Below, piece after piece: positions 1-5,771 of a stretch of 6,428 nt of DNA; the stretch's first letter is position 1; each line of letters begins with the position of its first letter. The position numbers and the translations under genes are program-made. Source of the DNA: Actinomycetes bacterium (GTDB lineage: Bacteria; Actinomycetota; Actinomycetes; S36-B12; UBA5976); assembly GCA_021784375.1 (NCBI GenBank), contig JAJXSV010000120.1, forward strand, positions 1 to 6,428, given 5' to 3'. The notes under the pieces were generated by a model. It did not search any database. It saw only the letters and a list, made by a program, of their open reading frames with translations, and had not been told where the DNA came from.

Positions 1-1114
<1,114 letters not shown>

Positions 1115-1120
1115 CCACGG

Positions 1121-1126
1121 AGTCTA
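1121..1126 (-). promoter_or_regulatory. Putative -10 box of a leaderless typA promoter
   Basis: Read on the minus strand, TAGACT fits the actinobacterial -10 consensus TAnnnT. It is followed by six bases (CCGTGG) and then the typA GTG, so the expected start of transcription is the first base of the start codon. No Shine-Dalgarno precedes the gene, which fits a leaderless transcript, common in actinobacteria. I see no convincing -35; the region at the right spacing reads AAATCA. The call rests on spacing and consensus only. Confidence 0.4.
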
Positions 1127-1130
1127 ACTG

Positions 1131-1154
1131 GCCGAAATGCCCTTGATTTTCGGC
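1131..1154 (-). repeat. Short inverted repeat between the unknown gene and typA
   Basis: GCCGAAA and TTTCGGC form a perfect 7-bp stem around a 10-base loop in the 61-bp gap before typA. In the minus-strand transcript no run of U follows it (the next bases are CAGTTAGAC), so it is not a textbook intrinsic terminator. It could end or slow transcription from the recA-recX unit, or be an operator just upstream of the proposed typA -10 box. Function is unproven. Confidence 0.4.
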
Positions 1155-1175
1155 ACAAATCGCGCTTGCGGGAGG

Positions 1176-1655
1176 TCAGGGCCCCGTCCCCTCGGCCACC
1201 ACGCTCCAGGTGGACCCGTCGCCGGCCAAAGTGAGGAAGCTGAAGGAGCCGCCGGTGACTGGGTACGGATCATGGGTGACGCCCACTTGCACCGCGGCGA
1301 TCGCAGCCCGCGGCACGCTGCCGGTCCAAGCACCCTCGCCGCCATCGGCGTACAGGCATCGATGCAGGCCGACGCGCTGCTGCGCCACGTCGAGCAGGGT
1401 CGCGGTCGGAGTGATCTCCGTGACCAGCATGCCCTTGGCGGCGAAGTAGTCCGTGACCACTTGCCGCCAGGAGTCCTGCACCGGCACCTGTGGGAAGGAG
1501 GACAGGTCCCTGCAGGGCGGAAGCCGATCGGCTGCCGGGGGGGACGGCGAGCCCGCGGAGGTCAGGCTCACATGGTGGCTCGCCACCAGCCACCACGAGC
1601 CACCGAGGATGAGGGCGCTGATCGCGAGGGCCAGCAGCCCCAGTCGTGTGCGCAT
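1176..1655 (-). CDS. Unrecognised small membrane-anchored or secreted protein
   Basis: This is a 159-residue protein whose family I do not recognise. A short basic N-terminus (MRTR) leads into a hydrophobic stretch (about residues 5-25, LGLLALAISALILGG then SWWLV), which reads as a signal anchor or uncleaved signal peptide. A Ser/Pro-rich linker (about 30-45) follows, then a roughly 115-residue domain expected outside the membrane. That domain has two cysteines (C48 and C100) that could pair. There is no lipobox cysteine after the hydrophobic segment. Support for a real gene is a good ribosome binding site (GAGGGGG, 4 bases from the ATG) and same-strand placement 48 bp after recX and 61 bp before typA. 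The C-terminal part (GSFSFLTLAGDGSTWSVVAEG) looks like small beta-strands. No catalytic motif is evident. It may ride on recA-recX transcription without being functionally related. Confidence 0.72.
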   Translation of the reverse strand: MRTRLGLLALAISALILGGSWWLVASHHVSLTSAGSPSPPAADRLPPCRDLSSFPQVPVQDSWRQVVTDYFAAKGMLVTEITPTATLLDVAQQRVGLHRCLYADGGEGAWTGSVPRAAIAAVQVGVTHDPYPVTGGSFSFLTLAGDGSTWSVVAEGTGP

Positions 1656-1659
1656 GCCG

Positions 1660-1666
1660 CCCCCTC
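1660..1666 (-). promoter_or_regulatory. Ribosome binding site of the unknown membrane-anchored gene
   Basis: GAGGGGG on the minus strand lies four bases before the ATG at 1655. It is the main evidence for choosing that start and for treating the reading frame as a real gene. Confidence 0.6.
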
Positions 1667-1703
1667 GGACAGGAGCGTACGCCGGCCCGTGCAGGCGAAC
1701 GGG

Positions 1704-2273
1704 TTACTCGCCGAGCTCCGCGTCGCGCAGGGCCGCGCGCACGACCTCGAAGGCCATGCCTGCCGGGAAGCCCTTGCGGATCAACATGTTGGCCAGACGG
1801 CGAGCCCTCGCGTCGGGGTCCAGACCCCCGGTGGAGGGCAGGCGCTTCGCCACCAGGGACTCGGCCAGACCGCGGTCGGCGTCATGGTCGATGCCGGACA
1901 GCTCCTGCTGGATCAGCTGCTCGTCCACTCCCTTGGCCCGCAACTCCTGCGCGAGCACGCGAGGGGCCAACCCTCGCGAGGCCCGACGGGAGCGCACGTA
2001 CATGGCCGCGAACTCCGCGTCATCCACAAGGCCCACTTCGGTCATGCGATCGAGCACCTGACGGGCGACTTCGTCGGAAATGCCCTTGGCTGCCAGCGCC
2101 TCCGCCAACTGCGCCCTGGTCTGGGGAGCTCGCGTGAGCCGTCGAAGCACCAGGTTGCGAGCCGCCGTGGCGGGATCGGCCTCGCCTGCGGACGAGGGGT
2201 CGACACCGAGATCCGGTGCCGACCCCTCGTCGTCGAAGACCCGCCTACGCGTCGATGGACGTCGCGTCGTCAA
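1704..2273 (-). CDS. recX: RecX, regulator (inhibitor) of RecA
   Basis: RecX binds the RecA filament groove and limits recombinase and coprotease activity. This 189-residue protein has a non-conserved basic then acidic N-terminus (about 1-35). The RecX domain follows from about residue 37 ([23 protein letters not shown]), with the hallmark [21 protein letters not shown], and repeated three-helix units run to the end. The frame opens right after an in-frame TGA. TTG at 2273 is the first possible start and overlaps the end of recA by 29 bases; its spacing to any Shine-Dalgarno is poor (AAGG directly abuts it, GGGG lies six bases upstream). A GTG at codon 42 (2150) is a conceivable alternative that would lose part of the first conserved helix. 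Location directly after recA is classic. A strong RNA hairpin spans codons 15-28 (separate entry). Identity is secure, the start less so. Confidence 0.92.
   Translation of the reverse strand: MTTRRPSTRRRVFDDEGSAPDLGVDPSSAGEADPATAARNLVLRRLTRAPQTRAQLAEALAAKGISDEVARQVLDRMTEVGLVDDAEFAAMYVRSRRASRGLAPRVLAQELRAKGVDEQLIQQELSGIDHDADRGLAESLVAKRLPSTGGLDPDARARRLANMLIRKGFPAGMAFEVVRAALRDAELGE
2191..2231 (-). promoter_or_regulatory. Long RNA hairpin at the recA-recX junction, candidate attenuator
   Basis: GACGAGGGGTCG (2191-2202) and CGACCCCTCGTC (2220-2231) are perfect 12-base inverted repeats. Inside them CACCG (2204-2208) and CGGTG (2214-2218) also pair, leaving a 5-base loop. The one position between the two stems, a mismatch on the plus strand (A/C), becomes a G-U wobble in the minus-strand transcript. 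The recA-recX mRNA can therefore form an unbroken 18-bp stem. It begins 13 nt after the recA stop and lies in recX codons 15-28, before the conserved domain. No U-run follows (CGCAGGCGAG), so it is not a standard terminator. A precedent is the E. coli terminator hairpin between recA and recX that keeps recX expression low. Confidence 0.6.
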
Positions 2274-3285
2274 CCTTCACCCCGATGCCGAGGGCGGTCT
2301 TGATGGCCTGTTCGATCTCGGCCGCCAGGTCCGGGTTGTCCTTGAGGAACTGGCGGGCGTTCTCCTTGCCCTGACCGAGCTGGTCACCGTCGTAGGTGTA
2401 CCACGCCCCTGCCTTGCGCACGATGCTGTGCTCGACGCCCATGTCGATGAGCGAGCCCTCACGGCTGATGCCCTCGCCGTAGATGATGTCGAACTCGGCC
2501 TGCTTGAAGGGCGGGGCCACCTTGTTCTTCACGACCTTCACGCGAGTCCGGTTGCCGACGACCTCCTGGCCGTCCTTGAGGGCCTCGATGCGGCGGATGT
2601 CGAGGCGCACCGAGGCGTAGAACTTCAGCGCCCGACCACCGGTCGTGGTCTCGGGGTTGCCGAACATGACGCCGATCTTCTCGCGCAGCTGGTTGATGAA
2701 GATGCAGGTGGTATTGGTGTTGGACAGCGCTCCGGTGATCTTGCGCAGGGCCTGGCTCATGAGGCGCGCCTGCAAGCCGACGTGCGAATCGCCCATCTCA
2801 CCCTCGATCTCCGCACGGGGCACCAGGGCCGCCACGGAGTCGATGACGATGACGCCGATGGCACCGGAGCGGATGAGCATGTCCGCGATCTCCAGCGCCT
2901 GCTCGCCGGTGTCGGGTTGGCTCACGAGCAGGGCGTCGATATCGACGCCGAGCTTCTTGGCGTACTCCGGGTCGAGTGCGTGCTCGGCATCGATGAAGGC
3001 GCAGATGTCGCCCAGGCGCTGGGCATTGGCGATGGCATGCAGGGCCACCGTGGTCTTGCCCGACGACTCCGGACCGTAGACCTCGACCACGCGCCCGCGC
3101 GGCAGGCCACCGATGCCGAGTGCCACGTCGAGCGCGATGGAACCGGTGGGGATGAATTCCATGGGCGCGCGGCTGTCGTCGCCGAGCCGCATCACCGAGC
3201 CCTTGCCGAACTGTCGCTCGATCTGCGCGAGCGCACTGTCGAGCGCCTTCTCGCGGTCGTTGCCGGGGGTGCTGCTGGGTGCCAT
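2245..3285 (-). CDS. recA: RecA recombinase
   Basis: RecA polymerises on single-stranded DNA, performs ATP-dependent strand exchange, and activates LexA self-cleavage in the SOS response. The 346-residue protein is complete and of normal length (E. coli 352). It has the N-terminal polymerisation helix (about 10-34), Walker A GPESSGKT (71-78), catalytic Glu in [10 protein letters not shown] (E101), Walker B VIVIDS (145-150), the L1/L2 DNA-binding loops including [24 protein letters not shown], and a C-terminal domain with a modest acidic tail ([10 protein letters not shown]). No intein interrupts it, unlike M. tuberculosis recA. The ATG at 3285 is preceded by AAGGAG at four bases. A dedicated control region with a LexA box and a RecA-independent damage promoter lies upstream; recX overlaps its 3' end. 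Identity and boundaries are very secure. Confidence 0.99.
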   Translation of the reverse strand: MAPSSTPGNDREKALDSALAQIERQFGKGSVMRLGDDSRAPMEFIPTGSIALDVALGIGGLPRGRVVEVYGPESSGKTTVALHAIANAQRLGDICAFIDAEHALDPEYAKKLGVDIDALLVSQPDTGEQALEIADMLIRSGAIGVIVIDSVAALVPRAEIEGEMGDSHVGLQARLMSQALRKITGALSNTNTTCIFINQLREKIGVMFGNPETTTGGRALKFYASVRLDIRRIEALKDGQEVVGNRTRVKVVKNKVAPPFKQAEFDIIYGEGISREGSLIDMGVEHSIVRKAGAWYTYDGDQLGQGKENARQFLKDNPDLAAEIEQAIKTALGIGVKVDDATSIDA

Positions 3286-3289
3286 GTTG

Positions 3290-3295
3290 CTCCTT
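3290..3295 (-). promoter_or_regulatory. recA ribosome binding site
   Basis: AAGGAG on the minus strand lies four bases before the recA ATG. It fixes the start at 3285 and is the strongest Shine-Dalgarno of the recA-recX unit, in contrast to the poor site of recX. Confidence 0.85.
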
Positions 3296-3323
3296 GCTGT
3301 GCCGTGGTTTGCCCTCGGGCCCG

Positions 3324-3346
3324 ACCATAGGAGCGGCCCCTGACAA
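3324..3346 (-). promoter_or_regulatory. recA promoter of the RecA-independent damage class (RecA-NDp / PafBC type)
   Basis: Minus-strand TTGTCA (3346-3341), GGGG, seven more bases, then TATGGT (3329-3324). This fits the published mycobacterial motif tTGTCRgtg-N8-TAnnnT with the same spacing: TTGTCAGGG, eight bases, TATGGT. The only departure is G for T at the eighth position. The spacing is too short for a normal -35/-10 pair (11 bases between hexamers), as is typical of this class, where PafBC binds the upstream part. Predicted transcription starts near 3317, giving a leader of about 30 nt that contains the ribosome binding site. Confidence 0.72.
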
Positions 3347-3351
3347 GCTAC

Positions 3352-3363
3352 CCACGGCCGTGG
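3352..3363. repeat. Perfect 12-bp palindrome in the recA control region
   Basis: CCACGGCCGTGG is its own reverse complement. Adding three bases on each side continues the symmetry with one mismatch (TAC on the left, ATA on the right). It lies between the LexA box and the RecA-independent promoter, five bases upstream of TTGTCA. It also overlaps a TTATCCACG (3367-3359, minus strand) that differs from the DnaA-box consensus TTATCCACA at one base, and the candidate -10 TATCCA. Candidate operator; no known binder assigned. Confidence 0.4.
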
Positions 3364-3389
3364 ATAACGCTGCGAATGCTAGTCGAACA
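3361..3389 (-). promoter_or_regulatory. Possible LexA-controlled second recA promoter
   Basis: On the minus strand, TGTTCG (3389-3384, within the LexA box) and TATCCA (3366-3361) are 17 bases apart, as expected for -35 and -10 elements. LexA bound to the box would cover the -35. Both hexamers are weak, so this is a suggestion that explains why the LexA box sits about 36 bp upstream of the other promoter. Confidence 0.3.
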
Positions 3390-3398
3390 CCTGTTCGA
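3383..3398. promoter_or_regulatory. LexA SOS box of recA
   Basis: TCGAACACCTGTTCGA is a perfect match to the actinobacterial SOS box TCGAAC-N4-GTTCGA, with fully symmetric half-sites. It lies 97 bp upstream of the recA ATG. LexA should repress here until RecA filaments trigger its self-cleavage, which makes recA SOS-inducible and self-regulated. Confidence 0.9.
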
Positions 3399-3478
3399 AT
3401 GTGGACGACACGCCGGGGCGTCGTACGCCAGGGGAGCGGGCTCCGGCAGGGCCGCAGCCGCGGGGCCGCACGCGCCCG
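3399..3478. other. Spacer between DUF3046 gene and recA control region
   Basis: These 80 bp are GC-rich and hold no gene. An imperfect hairpin is possible around 3405-3424 (ACGAC paired with GTCGT around a GC-rich interior), but it lacks a U-run on either strand. I would not call it a terminator with confidence, so read-through from the upstream operon into recA remains possible. Confidence 0.4.
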
Positions 3479-3673
3479 TCAGCGCTCACTGAGCGGCAGC
3501 CGTTCGTGCGTCCACACGGCACGCCAGATGTCCACCGTCTCGATACCAGCGGCGATGGCCTCCTCGCAGGTGCGGCCGCCGAGTTCCGACAAGCGGAAGT
3601 CTCGCGCCCAGGAACGCGCGTAGGCGGGTCCGAAATGGCCGTCCATGCGCGACCAGAAGTCGGTGAGCCTCAT
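3479..3673 (-). CDS. DUF3046 family protein
   Basis: A 64-residue acidic-basic mixed protein, MRLTDFWSRM then HFGPAYARSWARDFRLSELGGRT, EAIAAG and DIWRAVW, ending LPLSER. These match the small actinobacteria-restricted DUF3046 family, typically 60-70 residues and commonly encoded next to recA (Rv2738c in M. tuberculosis is the analogous neighbour). The molecular role is unknown. The sequence is tryptophan-rich (W7, W22, W50 and W54) and has no signal or membrane segment, so it is likely cytoplasmic. Its ATG overlaps the stop of the TetR gene (ATGA), implying translational coupling, and there is no independent Shine-Dalgarno. The gene's persistent linkage to recA suggests but does not prove a DNA-repair connection. 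Confidence 0.92.
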   Translation of the reverse strand: MRLTDFWSRMDGHFGPAYARSWARDFRLSELGGRTCEEAIAAGIETVDIWRAVWTHERLPLSER

Positions 3674-4332
3674 GCGCCGAGCATCTTGGCCAGCGAACCG
3701 GCCTGCGCATCGCGGGCGGACCGCTCGCTGGGCACGCTGACGAAGGAGGCCAGCCAGCGCAGCGCCATGTCCACGTTGCTCTCGGAGACACTGCAGCCGC
3801 GTGCGCGCAGGGCGTCAGCGGCCAACCGACGGACACGAGGGTCACTCGCCGACCCCAGGCGCACCAGCGCCACGGCATCGTGCTCCCGGATCCCCTTGAG
3901 CGCGGGGTGCTCGGCGATGCTCGTCGCCGCGCCGGCCAACGCGCGCTCCAGGGATTCGGCCTCGACGAAGGCGCGTGCGAGGTCCCTCGTCTCGCGGTCG
4001 AGCACCAACTCGAGCAGGGCGTCCTTGTCACGCGCGTGGTTGTACAGCGTGGCCCGCGCCACTCCCCCCCGATCGGCCGCCTCCACCATGGTGAGTCCCT
4101 TGAGCCCCCGCAGGGCAATGGTCTCCAAGGCACCACGGATCGCACCCTCGCGCGCGCGGTGCATGGCATTGCGGGCGCGGATGCGGGTATTGGGGCCGCT
4201 GATGATGCCTGCGTCGCCCGGCTCCTCCAGCACCTCCACCGAGACGCCCGGCGCCGACTCCGCTTCGCTGCCCTCACCGGGAAACGACAACTGTCCGGCG
4301 ATGTGCGCGGTCTCGTACTGCTTGCTGGACAC
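3670..4332 (-). CDS. TetR/AcrR-family transcriptional regulator with an extended N-terminus
   Basis: This 220-residue protein has a TetR-type DNA-binding domain at about 59-107. It comprises a first helix (REGAIRGALETIALRGLKGL) and the helix-turn-helix TMVEAADRGGVARATLYNHA (81-100) followed by RDKDALL. The C-terminal half is helical, as in the family's ligand/dimer domain, but too divergent to name a ligand. About 55 residues precede the domain, including QYETAHIAGQLSF and an acidic stretch, which is unusual because TetR proteins normally start 5-20 residues before helix 1. The GTG at 4332 is three bases after the clgR stop and has no clear Shine-Dalgarno, suggesting coupling to clgR. Internal GTGs near codons 32 and 34 and an ATG at codon 57 are alternative starts. 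The target is unknown; its own operon is the simplest guess. Confidence 0.85.
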   Translation of the reverse strand: MSSKQYETAHIAGQLSFPGEGSEAESAPGVSVEVLEEPGDAGIISGPNTRIRARNAMHRAREGAIRGALETIALRGLKGLTMVEAADRGGVARATLYNHARDKDALLELVLDRETRDLARAFVEAESLERALAGAATSIAEHPALKGIREHDAVALVRLGSASDPRVRRLAADALRARGCSVSESNVDMALRWLASFVSVPSERSARDAQAGSLAKMLGA

Positions 4333-4335
4333 GGA

Positions 4336-4617
4336 TCAGGCTGCAGCGGGCTTGCGCGTCGGCATGGGCACGACGGTGGGGCGTTCGCGTAGCGCGATCT
4401 CCCGGGCCACCGAGGCCAGCACCTCGGACAGCGGCTCGCCGAGGGCGTTGCAGATGGCGGCCAGGCATTCGCTGCCCACCTCCTTGCGCCCCCGCTCCAC
4501 CTCGGAGAGGTAGCCGAGCGACACCCGGGCCTCGGAGGAGACATCGAGGAGCGTGCGGCGCTGCTCCATGCGCAGTCGACGGAGCTCCCCGCCCAGCACC
4601 TGTCGCAACACGACCAC
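4336..4617 (-). CDS. clgR: ClgR-type XRE-family transcriptional activator of Clp protease genes
   Basis: ClgR activates clpP, clpC and other proteostasis genes in actinobacteria. This 93-residue protein aligns with ClgR from the first residue: [16 protein letters not shown] compares to the Streptomyces start MILLRRLLGDVLRRQR. It then shows [26 protein letters not shown], whose recognition-helix region (31-46) is the family's most conserved part, and [18 protein letters not shown] at 4617 was chosen because GGAGGGAGG lies seven bases upstream and the alignment starts there. A longer frame from GTG 4665 would add 16 unlike residues running through the ribosome binding site. The C-terminus is PAAA; terminal alanines are the ClpP degradation signal of Streptomyces ClgR. 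Position after pgsA and cinA is as in other actinobacteria. A TAGCGT about 30 bases upstream of the start could be a -10 of its own promoter, unproven. Confidence 0.93.
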   Translation of the reverse strand: MVVLRQVLGGELRRLRMEQRRTLLDVSSEARVSLGYLSEVERGRKEVGSECLAAICNALGEPLSEVLASVAREIALRERPTVVPMPTRKPAAA

Positions 4618-4624
4618 AGCCACA

Positions 4625-4633
4625 CCTCCCTCC
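4625..4633 (-). promoter_or_regulatory. clgR ribosome binding site that decides the start
   Basis: GGAGGGAGG on the minus strand lies seven bases before the GTG at 4617. It is the strongest Shine-Dalgarno in the window and argues against the upstream GTG at 4665, whose reading would translate through it. Confidence 0.75.
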
Positions 4634-4665
4634 GGACGTCGTCCCAACGCTACCCCCACAGGCAC

Positions 4666-5229
4666 CTAGTTGGACGGCATATCCACAAGCGGCAGCAACG
4701 CGTCGAGCAGCATCCCCAGCACAACGAGCACCGTGCTGTGCCGTATTCCGTCCCGGTCGCCCTCGAGCGTGAGGCTGTGCGTGCGCACGCTCCCCGGGCC
4801 GGCCACAGCCACATGGACCTCGCCGACCGGATGTCCATCCTGCTCGTCCGGCCCGGCCACTCCGGTGCAGGCCAGTGCGAAGTCGGCAGCCAGCGCCGCG
4901 CGGGCACCTCGGGCCATGGCCTCCGCTACGGGGGCCTGGATGGGGCCCCCGCGCTCCAGCAGGCTCCCCGGCACGGCGAGCAGCGAGGCCTTGAGGTCGG
5001 TGGCATAGGCGACGATGCCGCCGCGGAGCACAGCGGAGGCACCGGGCACCGTCGCCAAGGTGGCCGCGATCAGTCCGGCGGTGAGGCTCTCGGCGGTGGC
5101 AACGGTCCGATTGGCCAGGCTGGCTGCGATGACGACTGCCCGCGCCAACTCGAACTCGGTGGCCGCCAGCGAGTTGTCGGACAGCGCATCCAGCGCGGCC
5201 GTGAGGTCGGCCTGCTCGTAGCCGGTCAT
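4666..5229 (-). CDS. cinA: CinA C-terminal-domain protein (PncC-like nicotinamide-nucleotide amidohydrolase)
   Basis: PncC-type enzymes deamidate nicotinamide mononucleotide to nicotinate mononucleotide, recycling NAD by-products. The 187-residue protein consists of an N-terminal helical lead (about 1-35) and the CinA-C domain. Family motifs are TVATAESLTAG (42-52, with the catalytic Ser48 region), GASAVLRGGIVAYATDLKASLL (63-84), and ACTGVAGPDEQDGHPVGEVHVAVAG (from 120). The N-terminal MoaB-like domain of full CinA is absent, as is usual in actinobacteria. The name cinA is traditional at this locus; pncC describes the activity better. The ATG at 5229 overlaps the pgsA stop (ATGA), and a longer open frame upstream is pgsA in another frame. 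Ligase-independent NAD salvage is inferred from the family, not shown here. It sits 48 bp before clgR. Confidence 0.93.
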   Translation of the reverse strand: MTGYEQADLTAALDALSDNSLAATEFELARAVVIAASLANRTVATAESLTAGLIAATLATVPGASAVLRGGIVAYATDLKASLLAVPGSLLERGGPIQAPVAEAMARGARAALAADFALACTGVAGPDEQDGHPVGEVHVAVAGPGSVRTHSLTLEGDRDGIRHSTVLVVLGMLLDALLPLVDMPSN

Positions 5230-5771
5230 GCCGCCCGCAACTCCCGGGCGTACACCGCGCCCGACCACAGGGTCACAGCCAGGGCCACCCAGAGCACCAC
5301 GAGCCCCAACGGTTGCAGCACGCCGCCGAAGAGGCCCTCCTTGGGCCAGAAGGCCAGAGCGATGCCGACCAACTGCAGGGTGGTCTTGACCTTGCCACCG
5401 GCATTGGCCGCATGCACCATGCGGTTGCGGATGCGCAGGCGCCAGTACGTGATGCCCCATTCCCGGATGAGCAGCAGGGCCGTCGCCCACCAGGGGAAGA
5501 GCCCCAGGTAGGAGAGGATGACGAAGGCAGCGCCCGTGAGCGCCTTGTCCGCGATGGGATCCGCGAGCTTGCCGAAGTCGGTGATCTCGTCGCGCTGCCG
5601 GGCCAACTTGCCGTCATATGCGTCGGTGATCGACGCCGAGACGAAGACGGCGATGGAGACGAAGCCGAACCACACGGTCTGCTGCAACGCGGTCCAGCAG
5701 AACACGGGGACCAGCGCGGCCCGCAGCATGGTGAGGCCGTTGGAGACGGTCCGGAACTGGCGCCGCGCCAT
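5226..5771 (-). CDS. pgsA: CDP-diacylglycerol--glycerol-3-phosphate 3-phosphatidyltransferase
   Basis: This integral membrane enzyme transfers the phosphatidyl group from CDP-diacylglycerol to glycerol-3-phosphate, the committed step to phosphatidylglycerol and cardiolipin. The 181-residue protein carries the complete CDP-alcohol phosphatidyltransferase signature D-x2-DG-x2-AR-x8-G-x3-D-x3-D, with D50, D53, G54, A57, R58, G67, D71 and D75 all present. Several hydrophobic segments are visible (about 33-49, 80-100 and 130-175). Among family members, PG-phosphate synthase is favoured over phosphatidylinositol-phosphate synthase because of the ITDFGKLADPIADK stretch and the rimO/cinA/clgR context, as for pgsA3 (Rv2746c) in mycobacteria. 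The ATG at 5771 overlaps the rimO stop (TGATG) with GAGG seven bases upstream. Its stop overlaps the cinA start, so rimO-pgsA-cinA should be one operon. Confidence 0.94.
   Translation of the reverse strand: MARRQFRTVSNGLTMLRAALVPVFCWTALQQTVWFGFVSIAVFVSASITDAYDGKLARQRDEITDFGKLADPIADKALTGAAFVILSYLGLFPWWATALLLIREWGITYWRLRIRNRMVHAANAGGKVKTTLQLVGIALAFWPKEGLFGGVLQPLGLVVLWVALAVTLWSGAVYARELRAA

Noticed and set aside
1137..2303. 388-codon open frame on the plus strand
   Set aside because: Antisense to recX and the membrane-anchored gene; composition is low-complexity Arg/Gly/Ala and no family is recognisable.
2080..3330. 416-codon open frame on the plus strand
   Set aside because: It lies antisense to recA and recX, which are unmistakable. 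Long antisense frames are expected in GC-rich DNA, and its translation is His/Asp/Ala-rich with no domain.
3405..3424. Imperfect hairpin after the DUF3046 gene as a terminator
   Set aside because: The stem is short with a bulge and a very tight loop, and no U-run follows on either strand.
3401..4513. 370-codon open frame on the plus strand
   Set aside because: Antisense to DUF3046, tetR and clgR; Ser/Arg/Ala-rich shadow translation.
3486..4625. 379-codon open frame on the minus strand
   Set aside because: Out-of-frame shadow spanning three recognised genes (clgR, tetR, DUF3046); Arg/Cys/Trp-rich translation with no domain.
5074..5091. ESLTAG in place of the more common ESCTGG at the CinA/PncC active-site motif
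   Set aside because: The same variant occurs in known CinA proteins, for example that of Streptococcus pneumoniae, so it is not a sign of lost activity or novelty.
4666..5490. Longer 274-residue version of CinA
   Set aside because: The extra N-terminal residues are an out-of-frame reading of pgsA. The ATG at 5229 overlaps the pgsA stop and gives the expected family length.
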